A DNA stretch of 64,000 bases, taken from Streptomyces gelaticus (GTDB taxonomy: Bacteria; Actinomycetota; Actinomycetes; Streptomycetales; Streptomycetaceae). Shown here piece by piece: positions 37,604 to 45,068 of this stretch. A program made the position numbers and the translations under genes. Positions within the stretch are counted from its first letter, which is position 1. Each line of letters opens with the position of its first letter. The notes beneath the pieces are model-generated. The model saw only the letters and a list, made by a program, of their open reading frames with translations. It had not been told where the DNA came from and ran no database searches. Where the stretch lies: assembly GCF_014649535.1 (NCBI RefSeq), contig NZ_BMTF01000008.1, forward strand, positions 62,001 through 126,000, given 5' to 3'.

Positions 37604-38758
37604 ATGAACGAGACAGCGTCCTTGAGAGCCCGAGCCGAGATCGACCTCGCCGCACTGCGTGCCAACGTGCGAACGCTGCGCGCGCGGGCGGGCAGCGCGC
37701 AACTCATGGCCGTCGTCAAATCCGACGGGTACGGGCACGGGGCGGTGCCCTGTGCCCGCGCCGCGCTGGAGGCCGGGGCGACCTGGCTGGGCACCGCCAC
37801 GCCGCAGGAGGCGCTCGCTCTGCGGGAGGCCGGGCTCGGCGGCCGGGTGATGTGCTGGCTGTGGACCCCGGGCGGCCCCTGGCGCGAGGCGATCGAGGCC
37901 GACATCGATGTGTCGGTGAGCGGGATGTGGGCTCTGCGCGAGGCCGTCGCCGCGGCCACGGAGGCGGGCATCCCGGCCCGGATCCAGCTCAAGGCCGACA
38001 CCGGCCTCGGGCGCAACGGCTGCCAGCCCGCCGACTGGCCGGAGCTGGTCGCCGCCGCCCGCGCCGCCGAGGACGCGGGCACCGTCCGGATCACCGGCCT
38101 GTGGTCCCACTTCGCCTGCGCCGACGAGCCCGGCCACCCCTCCATCGCAGCCCAGCTGGCCTTGTTCCAGGACATGGTGGCGCACGCGGAGAAGGAGGGC
38201 GTCGACCCCGAGGTGCGCCACATGGCCAACTCCCCGGCGGCGCTGACGATCCCCGAGGCGCACTTCGACCTGGTGCGGACCGGGATCGCGATGTACGGCA
38301 TCTCGCCCAGCCCCGAGCTGGGCACCCCGGCCGACTTCGGGCTGCGCCCCGTCATGACGCTCGTCGCATCGGTCGCCCTGGTCAAGCAGGTGCCGGCCGG
38401 TCACGGGATCAGCTACGGCCACCACTACACGACCTCCGCCGAGACCACCCTGGGCCTGGTGCCGGTCGGCTACGCGGACGGCATCCCGCGCCACGCCTCC
38501 GGAAGCGCCCCGGTCCTGGTCGGCGGCGCCATCCGGCGGATCGCCGGCCGGGTGGCCATGGACCAGTTCGTCGTCGACCTCGACGGGGACGAGGTCGAGG
38601 TCGGCAGCGAGGCGGTGCTCTTCGGCCCGGGGGACCGGGGCGAGCCGAGCGCCGAGGACTGGGCGCAGGCCGCCGGCACGATCGCGTACGAGATCGTCAC
38701 CCGGATCAGCACCCGCGTACCGCGCGTGCACCTGCACGCGAGCCCGGCCGAGTCCTGA
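37604..38758 (+). CDS. alr: Alanine racemase
   Basis: Alr of 384 residues, a PLP enzyme making D-alanine for peptidoglycan. The PLP lysine is K39 (AVVKSDGYGHG) and the catalytic tyrosine lies in GHGISYGHHYTT. RIAGRVAMDQFVVDL and the RISTRVPRVHLH end are typical. GAGACT (37591-37596) ends 7 nt before the ATG and no Shine-Dalgarno is seen, so a leaderless start is likely. It is followed by an alpha/beta hydrolase gene and tsaE, the usual actinobacterial order. Confidence 0.96.
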   Translation: MNETASLRARAEIDLAALRANVRTLRARAGSAQLMAVVKSDGYGHGAVPCARAALEAGATWLGTATPQEALALREAGLGGRVMCWLWTPGGPWREAIEADIDVSVSGMWALREAVAAATEAGIPARIQLKADTGLGRNGCQPADWPELVAAARAAEDAGTVRITGLWSHFACADEPGHPSIAAQLALFQDMVAHAEKEGVDPEVRHMANSPAALTIPEAHFDLVRTGIAMYGISPSPELGTPADFGLRPVMTLVASVALVKQVPAGHGISYGHHYTTSAETTLGLVPVGYADGIPRHASGSAPVLVGGAIRRIAGRVAMDQFVVDLDGDEVEVGSEAVLFGPGDRGEPSAEDWAQAAGTIAYEIVTRISTRVPRVHLHASPAES

Positions 38759-38851
38759 CCGATCGTGCATCGCTGACCAGGCACGATCTGATCAGGACCG
38801 GAACAGACCGGCCCTGACCTGACGGATACGACCGACGAGGAGCGCGGCAGG

Positions 38852-40105
38852 GTGAGCGAGATCAGCGCGGGGGACGCGGTGACGACGGCTGCTACGGCGG
38901 TCGGCTGGCGCCGGGCGGGTATCGCCGGAGCGGCCATAGGCGTGATCGCGGCGGGTGCGGCGGCAGGCGTCGCGGTCGAGCGGCTCACCGTCGGCCGGGG
39001 CATGCGCAGAAAGGCCATGCTGGCCCTGGACGCCACCGGGCCGTACGGCTCGCTGCGCGGACTGCCGGGCCGGGCCACCGCCGACGACGGCACCGAGCTG
39101 TACTACGAGGTCGACGAGGTCGAACCGGCCGGCGCCGCGGGGACCGCCGCGGGCGGTGGTGAGGCGGCCGGCTCCGGCACGCGCCGCCGCAGGCTCTTCG
39201 GCCGCAAGGATCCCGCGCCGGTCACCGTGGTCTTCAGCCACGGCTACTGCCTCAGCCAGGACTCCTGGCACTTCCAGCGGGCGGCGCTGCGCGGGCTGGT
39301 GCGCACCGTCCACTGGGACCAGCGCAGCCACGGCCGCTCCGAGCGGGGCCGGGCCCAGGCGGACGGGGTGGCGGTCGGCATCGACCAGCTCGGCCGAGAC
39401 CTGAAGGCGGTGATCGACGCGGCGGCACCCGAGGGCAGGCTGGTGCTGGTCGGGCACTCGATGGGCGGCATGACGATGATGGCGCTCGCCGAGCAGTACC
39501 CCCAGCTCATCCGGGACCGCGTCGCCTCCGTGGCCTTCGTCGGCACATCCAGCGGGAAGCTCGGCGAGGTCAGTTTCGGGCTGCCGGTCGCGGGCGTGAA
39601 CGCGGTCCGCCGGGTGCTGCCCGGGGTGCTCAGAGCGCTCGGCTCCCAGGCCGAGCTGGTGGAACGGGGCCGCCGGGCGACCGCCGACCTCTTCGCCGGG
39701 CTGATCAAGCGGTACTCGTTCGGTTCGCGGGACGTGGACCCGGCGGTCGAACGGTTCGCCGAGCGGCTCATCGAATCCACTCCGATCGATGTGGTCGCCG
39801 AGTTCTACCCGGCCTTCACCGAACACGACAAGAGTCACGCCCTGCCCGCCTTCCGTGACCTCCCGGTGCTGATCCTGGCGGGCGACAAGGACCTGGTGAC
39901 GCCCAGCTCGCACAGCGAGACCATCGCGGACCAGCTCCCGGAGGCGGAGCTGGTCATCGTCCCGGACGGCGGTCATCTGGTGATGCTGGAGCACCCCGAG
40001 ACGGTCACGGACCGACTGGCGGACCTGCTGGTACGCGTCGGGGCGGTGCCGGCAGCGGCTAACGTTGGCGGACATGGAAGCACCGCACAACAGCCTGGCG
40101 ACTGA
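38852..40105 (+). CDS. Alpha/beta hydrolase
   Basis: 417 residues with an N-terminal hydrophobic segment (IAGAAIGVIAAGAAAGVAV, about 23-42) that could anchor it in the membrane. The fold has the oxyanion HGYCLSQDSW (130-139), nucleophile elbow GHSMGGMT with S203, acid loop ILAGDKDLVTP and catalytic histidine in VPDGGHLVMLEHPE. A low-complexity insert lies at 91-112. GTG start. A hydrolase gene between alr and tsaE is conserved in actinobacteria, but its substrate is not known. Its 3' end overlaps tsaE by 32 bp. Confidence 0.93.
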   Translation: MSEISAGDAVTTAATAVGWRRAGIAGAAIGVIAAGAAAGVAVERLTVGRGMRRKAMLALDATGPYGSLRGLPGRATADDGTELYYEVDEVEPAGAAGTAAGGGEAAGSGTRRRRLFGRKDPAPVTVVFSHGYCLSQDSWHFQRAALRGLVRTVHWDQRSHGRSERGRAQADGVAVGIDQLGRDLKAVIDAAAPEGRLVLVGHSMGGMTMMALAEQYPQLIRDRVASVAFVGTSSGKLGEVSFGLPVAGVNAVRRVLPGVLRALGSQAELVERGRRATADLFAGLIKRYSFGSRDVDPAVERFAERLIESTPIDVVAEFYPAFTEHDKSHALPAFRDLPVLILAGDKDLVTPSSHSETIADQLPEAELVIVPDGGHLVMLEHPETVTDRLADLLVRVGAVPAAANVGGHGSTAQQPGD

Positions 40106-40604
40106 GGCCACCGAGGGTGCCGCGCCGGGCACCGTCACCTTGAGCCTGGCCGTCGAGTCCCCCGAAGAGATGCAGGCGCTCGGCCGCCGGATCGCCGCGA
40201 TCCTGCGGCCCGGCGACCTCGTGATGCTCACCGGCGAGCTCGGCGCCGGGAAGACGACGCTGACCCGGGGCCTCGGCGAGGGCCTCGGAGTGCGCGGCGC
40301 GGTGACGTCCCCCACCTTCGTGATCGCCCGTGTCCACCCGTCGCTGACCGGCGGTCCGGCGCTGGTCCACGTCGACGCGTACCGCCTGGGCGGCGGGCTC
40401 GACGAGATGGAGGACCTGGACCTCGATGTGTCGCTGCCCGAGTCGGTGGTGGTCGTGGAGTGGGGCGACGGCAAGGTCGAGGAGCTCTCGGACGACCGGC
40501 TGCAGGTGGTGATCGACCGCGCGGTCGGCGACACGGACGAGGAGCGGCGCGAGGTGACGCTGGTCGGGATCGGCGCGCGCTGGGCGGGACTGCGCGAGGT
40601 CTGA
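40074..40604 (+). CDS. tsaE: tRNA t6A biosynthesis ATPase TsaE
   Basis: 176 residues from the ATG at 40074. The Walker A is GELGAGKTT (54-62), followed by GAVTSPTFVIARVH, HVDAYRL and VVVVEWGDG, all TsaE signatures. It works with TsaB and TsaD to install threonylcarbamoyl-adenosine at position 37 of ANN-decoding tRNAs. The start lies inside the preceding hydrolase gene; TAACGT (40060-40065) 8 nt upstream may be a -10 for a leaderless transcript. A TTG at 40065 is also in frame. Confidence 0.95.
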   Translation: MEAPHNSLATEATEGAAPGTVTLSLAVESPEEMQALGRRIAAILRPGDLVMLTGELGAGKTTLTRGLGEGLGVRGAVTSPTFVIARVHPSLTGGPALVHVDAYRLGGGLDEMEDLDLDVSLPESVVVVEWGDGKVEELSDDRLQVVIDRAVGDTDEERREVTLVGIGARWAGLREV

Positions 40605-40734
40605 CCGCGCGGCCGGATTCCGACAGGCTGTCGGCAAATTCTTGCGCCGGGCGGTGCGGGCGTGGTCACATGGATGGCGAGAGCTGGTCAGGCGTGCCTA
40701 ACCACGCCTTCCACCGGAGCCTCAGGAGGCATCC

Positions 40735-40923
40735 ATGGCGATGTCCGCCGAACGTGAAGTGCCGCCGCCGTCGATGAAGGACCTGCTGGCAGCCTGTGCC
40801 GCGGCCACGGCGGTCTCCACGCCGCCACCGCCCGCGGAAGAGGACGAGGACGAGGGCGACGGAGATCCGGCCGCCCCCGGCTCCGGATCCGGATCCGGCC
40901 TTCCCGAGCCCAGGGCGTCCTGA
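40735..40923 (+). CDS. Small hypothetical protein with acidic tail
   Basis: 62 residues: MAMSAEREVPPPSMKDLLAACAAA, then PPPP, an acidic run (EEDEDEGDGD) and a Gly/Ser end. A strong AGGAGG lies 5 nt before the ATG, and an AGGCGTG/CACGCCT hairpin sits at 40690-40709 upstream, so it is probably translated. No domain is recognised. It converges with the minus-strand L,D-transpeptidase-like gene 14 bp away. Confidence 0.65.
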   Translation: MAMSAEREVPPPSMKDLLAACAAATAVSTPPPPAEEDEDEGDGDPAAPGSGSGSGLPEPRAS

Positions 40924-40937
40924 CCGCGGGACGGCCC

Positions 40938-41498
40938 TCAGGGAAGGACGACCACCTTCGTGCCCACCAGCGCGAAGTCCCACATCGCGTCCCCGTCGGC
41001 CCGGGACATCCGCACGCCACCCGTCTTCAGCGTCGGGTCCGGGCTCTCCATCGAGCCGTCCACCGCAGCGCTGAAGCCCACGGCGACGTTGTCCACCATC
41101 GCGAACCGCACCACGTGCTCGATCATCACGCCGTCCGAGCCCTTGGTGGGGGCTCCCGTGCGCGGGGTGTTCACCCGATAGGTGCCGGGGAGCGGATTCA
41201 GTGTGCTCGGCATGACCTCGAAGGTCCGGGTCGCCTTCCCGTCCGCGTCGACGAGCCACACCCGGCGGTCCTCCAGCGCGTACACGACCCGCTTCCCGGT
41301 GCCGGAGTCTACGGGGAGCGCGACCGGGCGCGACTTCTCCTTCGGCTTCGCGCGCTCGGTGGCGGTGGCGGAAGGCTTCGGCCTGGGGGCCGCGACGCTG
41401 TCGGGGGCGTTGGCCGATGCCTGGAAGGCCAGGACGCCGACGGCGACGAGCGCCGCCGCAGTGAGCCCGGCCACGATTCCCGAGCTGCCCCTAGACAC
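40938..41498 (-). CDS. L,D-transpeptidase-like protein lacking the catalytic cysteine
   Basis: 186 residues with an N-terminal membrane segment or signal (VAGLTAAALVAVGVLAF, about 9-25) and a basic Pro-rich linker. The outer domain follows the YkuD/L,D-transpeptidase pattern: RRVWLVDADGKATRTFEVM, PLPGTYRVNTPRTG, and the end GGVRMSRADGDAMWDFALVGTKVVVL. The active-site motif SHGC[IV]R[ML] reads KTGGVRM: histidine is T159 and the cysteine G161. It should not cross-link peptidoglycan. GTG start. Inference: a binding or regulatory relative; assignment rests on pattern similarity only. Confidence 0.7.
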   Translation of the reverse strand: MSRGSSGIVAGLTAAALVAVGVLAFQASANAPDSVAAPRPKPSATATERAKPKEKSRPVALPVDSGTGKRVVYALEDRRVWLVDADGKATRTFEVMPSTLNPLPGTYRVNTPRTGAPTKGSDGVMIEHVVRFAMVDNVAVGFSAAVDGSMESPDPTLKTGGVRMSRADGDAMWDFALVGTKVVVLP

Positions 41499-41524
41499 CG
41501 TGCGCGCCCCTTTCGCTTCCGTAT

Positions 41525-41555
41525 GTCGTACAAGCGTTTAGCGTTTACGTCGTAC
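41525..41555. promoter_or_regulatory. Direct-repeat cluster in the divergent region before tsaB
   Basis: GTCGTAC occurs at 41525-41531 and 41549-41555, flanking two tandem GCGTTTA units (41534-41540, 41541-41547). It lies 27 bp upstream of the minus-strand transpeptidase-like gene. Likely a promoter/operator region of that gene; no protein can be named. Confidence 0.4.
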
Positions 41556-41651
41556 CCGCGTGTGCACGGTGACGGTAGCAGCCGGGACCGGTCGGGCCGG
41601 GACGCCGTACGGGGCGCCGTGCCCCCGTCGGCGGAGCCGTAGGCTGTTTGC

Positions 41652-42314
41652 GTGCTCTTGCTCGCCGTGGATACCGCCACCCCCGCCGTCACCGTCGCCC
41701 TTCACGACGGGACCTCCGTCGTCGCCGAGTCCGGACAGGTCGACGCCCGAAGGCACGGGGAGCTGCTGCTGCCCGCCGTCGACCGGGTGCTCGCCGAGGC
41801 CGGTGTGAAACTCGACGCCGTGACGGACGTGGTCGTCGGCGTCGGCCCCGGACCGTACACCGGGCTCCGGGTCGGCCTGGTCACCGCCGCGACCTTCGGC
41901 TCCGCCCTCTCCGTCCCCGTGCACGGGCTGTGCACCCTGGACGGTCTCGCGTACGCCGCGGGCCGGGCCGGGCTCCAGGGCCCGTTCGCCGTCGCGACGG
42001 ACGCCCGCCGCAAGGAGGTCTACTGGGCGAGGTACGACGACCCGCGCACCCGAGTCACCGGGCCCGCCGTCGACCGGCCCGCCGACATCGCCGGACAGCT
42101 CGCCGGGCTCCCCGTCGTCGGCGCGGGCGCGGTGCTCTACCCCGAGGCGTTCCCGGACGCCCGGGAGCCCGAGCACGTCAGCGCCGGCGCCCTGGCCGCC
42201 CTCGCCGCCGAGCGGCTCGCCGCGGGCGCGGAGCTGCTGCCGCCGCAGCCGCTCTACCTCCGCAGGCCCGACGCCCAGGTGCCGAAGAACTACAAGGTGG
42301 TCACCCCGAAGTGA
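41652..42314 (+). CDS. tsaB: tRNA t6A biosynthesis protein TsaB
   Basis: TsaB of 220 residues, a proteolytically inactive-looking ASKHA-fold partner of TsaD. LLAVDTATPAVTVALHDG, RRHGELLLPAVDRVL and VVGVGPGPYTGLRVGLVTA are typical. GTG start without Shine-Dalgarno; TAGGCT (41640-41645) ends 6 nt upstream, a textbook leaderless arrangement. The stop overlaps the rimI start (GTGA). Confidence 0.95.
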   Translation: MLLLAVDTATPAVTVALHDGTSVVAESGQVDARRHGELLLPAVDRVLAEAGVKLDAVTDVVVGVGPGPYTGLRVGLVTAATFGSALSVPVHGLCTLDGLAYAAGRAGLQGPFAVATDARRKEVYWARYDDPRTRVTGPAVDRPADIAGQLAGLPVVGAGAVLYPEAFPDAREPEHVSAGALAALAAERLAAGAELLPPQPLYLRRPDAQVPKNYKVVTPK

Positions 42315-42838
42315 CGAGCACGACTGCCGTTCTGCGCGAGATGCGCTGGTGGGACATCGATCCGGTGCTGGAACTCGAACACGAGCTGTTCCCGGAGGAC
42401 GCCTGGTCGGCCGGCATGTTCTGGTCCGAGCTGGCGCACTCCCGCGGCCCCCGAGCCACCCGCCGCTATGTGGTCGCGGAGGACCCCGCCACCGGCCGGA
42501 TCGTCGGCTACGCGGGCCTTGCCGCGGCCGGTGACCTCGCCGATGTGCAGACGATCGGGGTCACCCGCGACCACTGGGGCGGCGGTCTCGGCTCCGTGCT
42601 CCTCACCGACCTGCTGAAGCACGCCACGGCCTTCGAGTGCGCCGAGGTGCTGCTCGAAGTCCGCGTCGACAACACCCGGGCCCAGAAGCTCTACGAACGC
42701 TTCGGCTTCGAACCGATCGGCTTCCGCCGCGGCTACTACCAGCCGGGCAACATCGACGCACTCGTCATGCGCCTCCACGTACAAGAACACGTACAAGAAC
42801 ACGTGCAAGAACACGTACAGGAAACAGAGACTGACTGA
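42311..42838 (+). CDS. rimI: Ribosomal protein S18 alanine N-acetyltransferase RimI-like
   Basis: 175 residues with the GNAT fold: [23 protein letters not shown] at the start, [20 protein letters not shown], the acetyl-CoA loop [13 protein letters not shown], and [25 protein letters not shown]. In actinobacteria it lies between tsaB and tsaD, as here. The C-terminus is odd: four 12-bp units (42776-42823) give the repeat HVQE. GTG start overlapping the tsaB stop; the stop overlaps tsaD. Confidence 0.93.
   Translation: MTSTTAVLREMRWWDIDPVLELEHELFPEDAWSAGMFWSELAHSRGPRATRRYVVAEDPATGRIVGYAGLAAAGDLADVQTIGVTRDHWGGGLGSVLLTDLLKHATAFECAEVLLEVRVDNTRAQKLYERFGFEPIGFRRGYYQPGNIDALVMRLHVQEHVQEHVQEHVQETETD
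42776..42823 (+). repeat. Four tandem 12-bp units at the 3' end of rimI
   Basis: CACGTACAAGAA (twice), CACGTGCAAGAA and CACGTACAGGAA encode His-Val-Gln-Glu repeats and end 14 bp before the tsaD start. The period keeps the frame, so copy-number variation would be tolerated. Confidence 0.9.
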
Positions 42839-43932
42839 TGGCTGACGAACCGCTCGTACTCGGCATCGAGACCTCCTGCGACGAGACCGGTGTCGGCATC
42901 GTCCGGGGTACGACGCTGCTCGCCGACGCCGTCGCGTCCAGCGTCGATACGCACGCCCGCTTCGGCGGCGTCGTCCCGGAGATCGCCTCCCGCGCCCATC
43001 TGGAGGCGATGGTCCCCACCATCGAGCGCGCCCTGAAGGAGGCCGGGATCAGCGCCCGCGACCTCGACGGCATCTCCGTCACCGCGGGCCCCGGGCTCGC
43101 GGGCGCGCTGCTGGTCGGCGTATCGGCGGCGAAGGCGTACGCGTACGCGCTGAACAAGCCGCTCTACGGGGTGAACCACCTCGCCTCGCACATCTGCGTG
43201 GACCAGCTGGAGCACGGCCCGCTGCCCGAGCCGACGATGGCGCTGCTGGTCAGCGGCGGCCACTCCTCGCTGCTGCTCGCGCCGGACATCACCAACGACG
43301 TACGGCCGCTGGGCGCGACCATCGACGACGCGGCGGGCGAGGCCTTCGACAAGATCGCCCGGGTGCTGGACCTCGGTTTCCCCGGCGGCCCGGTCATCGA
43401 CCGGCTGGCGAAGGAGGGCGACCCGGCCGCGATCGCGTTCCCGCGCGGGCTCACCGGCTCGCGCGATCCCGCCTACGACTTCTCCTTCTCCGGTCTGAAG
43501 ACCTCGGTGGCCCGCTGGATCGAGGCCAAGCGGGCGGCGGGCGAGGAGGTGCCGGTACGGGACGTGGCGGCGTCCTTCCAGGAGGCCGTCGTGGACGTGC
43601 TCACCCGCAAGGCCGTCCGGGCCTGCAAGGACGAGGGGGTCGACCACCTGATGATCGGCGGCGGTGTGGCGGCCAACTCGCGGTTGCGGGCGCTGGCCGA
43701 GGACCGGTGCGAGCGGGCCGGCATCCGGCTGCGGGTGCCGCGCCCCGGGCTGTGCACGGACAACGGCGCGATGGTCGCGGCGCTGGGCGCGGAGATGGTG
43801 GCCCGGGGCAGGCCGGCCTCCGACCTGGAGCTGTCCGCGGACTCCTCGCTGCCGGTGACCGACACCCACGTGCCGGGCGCCCACGACCACGACCACGTCC
43901 ACGAGATCAGCAAGGACAACCTCTACTCATGA
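42838..43932 (+). CDS. tsaD: tRNA N6-adenosine threonylcarbamoyltransferase TsaD
   Basis: TsaD of 364 residues, transferring the threonylcarbamoyl group to A37 of tRNA. Metal ligands H114 and H118 lie in [44 protein letters not shown] and [11 protein letters not shown] are typical. The C-terminus has a His-rich tail ([10 protein letters not shown]) not needed for the fold. The start overlaps the rimI stop, and the stop overlaps the next small gene (ATGA). Confidence 0.97.
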   Translation: MADEPLVLGIETSCDETGVGIVRGTTLLADAVASSVDTHARFGGVVPEIASRAHLEAMVPTIERALKEAGISARDLDGISVTAGPGLAGALLVGVSAAKAYAYALNKPLYGVNHLASHICVDQLEHGPLPEPTMALLVSGGHSSLLLAPDITNDVRPLGATIDDAAGEAFDKIARVLDLGFPGGPVIDRLAKEGDPAAIAFPRGLTGSRDPAYDFSFSGLKTSVARWIEAKRAAGEEVPVRDVAASFQEAVVDVLTRKAVRACKDEGVDHLMIGGGVAANSRLRALAEDRCERAGIRLRVPRPGLCTDNGAMVAALGAEMVARGRPASDLELSADSSLPVTDTHVPGAHDHDHVHEISKDNLYS

Positions 43933-44207
43933 CCGTCGCACTCATGTGGGAGGCCCGCGCCGTGGCCGGCCGGGGCGCCGAACTCCTGGAGTGGGCGCGG
44001 GCCCGTTCGGGCGAGCTGGCCCGCGAGCCGCTCCGCCGCGAGCTGCTGCGCGCCCCGCAGGACCGGGTCCTGGTCATCACCTGGTGGGCGGGTGAGTACG
44101 GCGACGAGCTGCCCGAACTCCCCGAACCGGACGCCGAGCTGATCACCCGCCCGGTGCACCGTTGGCGCTTCGAGTCCCTGGAGGACACCGGCCCCGACGC
44201 CGACTGA
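43929..44207 (+). CDS. Small hypothetical protein after tsaD
   Basis: 92 residues: [30 protein letters not shown]... with a middle [24 protein letters not shown]. No family recognised; soluble and without membrane segment. Its start overlaps the tsaD stop by four bases (ATGA), so it is translated with tsaD. It converges with a TetR gene 8 bp downstream. Confidence 0.8.
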   Translation: MTVALMWEARAVAGRGAELLEWARARSGELAREPLRRELLRAPQDRVLVITWWAGEYGDELPELPEPDAELITRPVHRWRFESLEDTGPDAD

Positions 44208-44215
44208 CCGGCCCC

Positions 44216-44953
44216 TCAGCCGGTGGCGGTTCCCCGGTCGATCAGGCCCCGGACGATCGCGTCGAGCTCGTCCGCCACCTCGTAGTCGGCGGCGTACGCC
44301 CGCCACTCGTCCTTGATCGCGACGAGCCGGGGCAGCGTCGCCGCGTCCTGCTCGGTCACCATCTCGGGGAACCAGCGCCTGTTCGGCGGGTTCTGTGCGC
44401 GGCGCTCGGCGGCCCGGCGGAAGACCAGGTCGCCGTAGACGTAGCTCCAGATCGTCCGGTACGCGCGTACCGCCTGGGCGGGGGAGAGGCCGCAGGCGAG
44501 CGCCGAGTCGATGATCTCCTCGACCATCCACAGCGCGTTCCGGTCGGTCAGCTCGCCCAGCGCCAGGACGTCCAGGACCCAGGGGAGCCGGGCCAGGATG
44601 CCGTGCATGTGCACGGCGACGGCGAGCAGCCGCTCGCGAGGGTCCTCGGGCAGCTCGGGGCGGGGGAAGGCGGCCGCGGTGCCGGACAGGGTGAGCATCA
44701 GCAGCTCGTCCTTGTCCTGCACGTAGTGGTAGAGCGCCATCGGGGTGGAGCCGAGCTCCTTCGCCACCCGCCGCATGCTCAGGGCGTCCACGCCCTCTTC
44801 CTCGATGATGCGCCGCGCGGTGGCGACCATCGCGTCCGGATCGAGCCTGCGTGGCCGCCCCACGGATCGTTTTGCCGGCGCCTGCTTCTTCGCAGGCGCC
44901 TTCTTTATGGGCACCTTCTTCGCCGGAGCCTGCTTCTTCTCTGTCCCTGCCAC
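44216..44953 (-). CDS. TetR family transcriptional regulator
   Basis: 245 residues. The first 30 are a Lys/Ala/Pro repeat region (KKAPAKKQAPAK) resembling histone-like tails. The helix-turn-helix follows (about 37-85: MVATARRIIEEEGVDALSMRRVAKELGSTPMALYHYVQDKDELL). The C-terminal domain resembles the TetR_C tetracyclin-repressor-like type. It is divergent from an MFS efflux gene with a palindromic operator between (45016-45029), so it probably represses that pump and itself. Ligand unknown. Confidence 0.92.
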   Translation of the reverse strand: MAGTEKKQAPAKKVPIKKAPAKKQAPAKRSVGRPRRLDPDAMVATARRIIEEEGVDALSMRRVAKELGSTPMALYHYVQDKDELLMLTLSGTAAAFPRPELPEDPRERLLAVAVHMHGILARLPWVLDVLALGELTDRNALWMVEEIIDSALACGLSPAQAVRAYRTIWSYVYGDLVFRRAAERRAQNPPNRRWFPEMVTEQDAATLPRLVAIKDEWRAYAADYEVADELDAIVRGLIDRGTATG

Positions 44954-45015
44954 CTCGGCATTGTCCCCCCGTACCGCTGCTCCCGCTCCTTCCCCGGTCC
45001 CCTCGCATGCAATTT

Positions 45016-45029
45016 CTATACGCGTATAG
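45016..45029. promoter_or_regulatory. Palindromic operator between TetR and MFS genes
   Basis: CTATACGCGTATAG is a perfect 14-bp palindrome. It contains TATAGT on the plus strand and TATAGA on the minus strand, either of which could be a -10. The site lies 63 bp from the TetR start and 40 bp before the MFS start, as expected for a shared operator. Confidence 0.7.
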
Positions 45030-45068
45030 TAATGATTCGACCGGATGACCGCGAGGGAAGGGGACGTC

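Noticed and set aside
42776..42823. Tandem repeats resembling a short CRISPR array
   Set aside because: The unit is 12 bp, without spacers, and lies in frame within rimI. No cas genes are present.
41648..42838. A 396-codon frame that would fuse tsaB-region sequence to rimI
   Set aside because: The first 220 codons read tsaB out of frame. RimI starts at the GTG at 42311, overlapping the tsaB stop.
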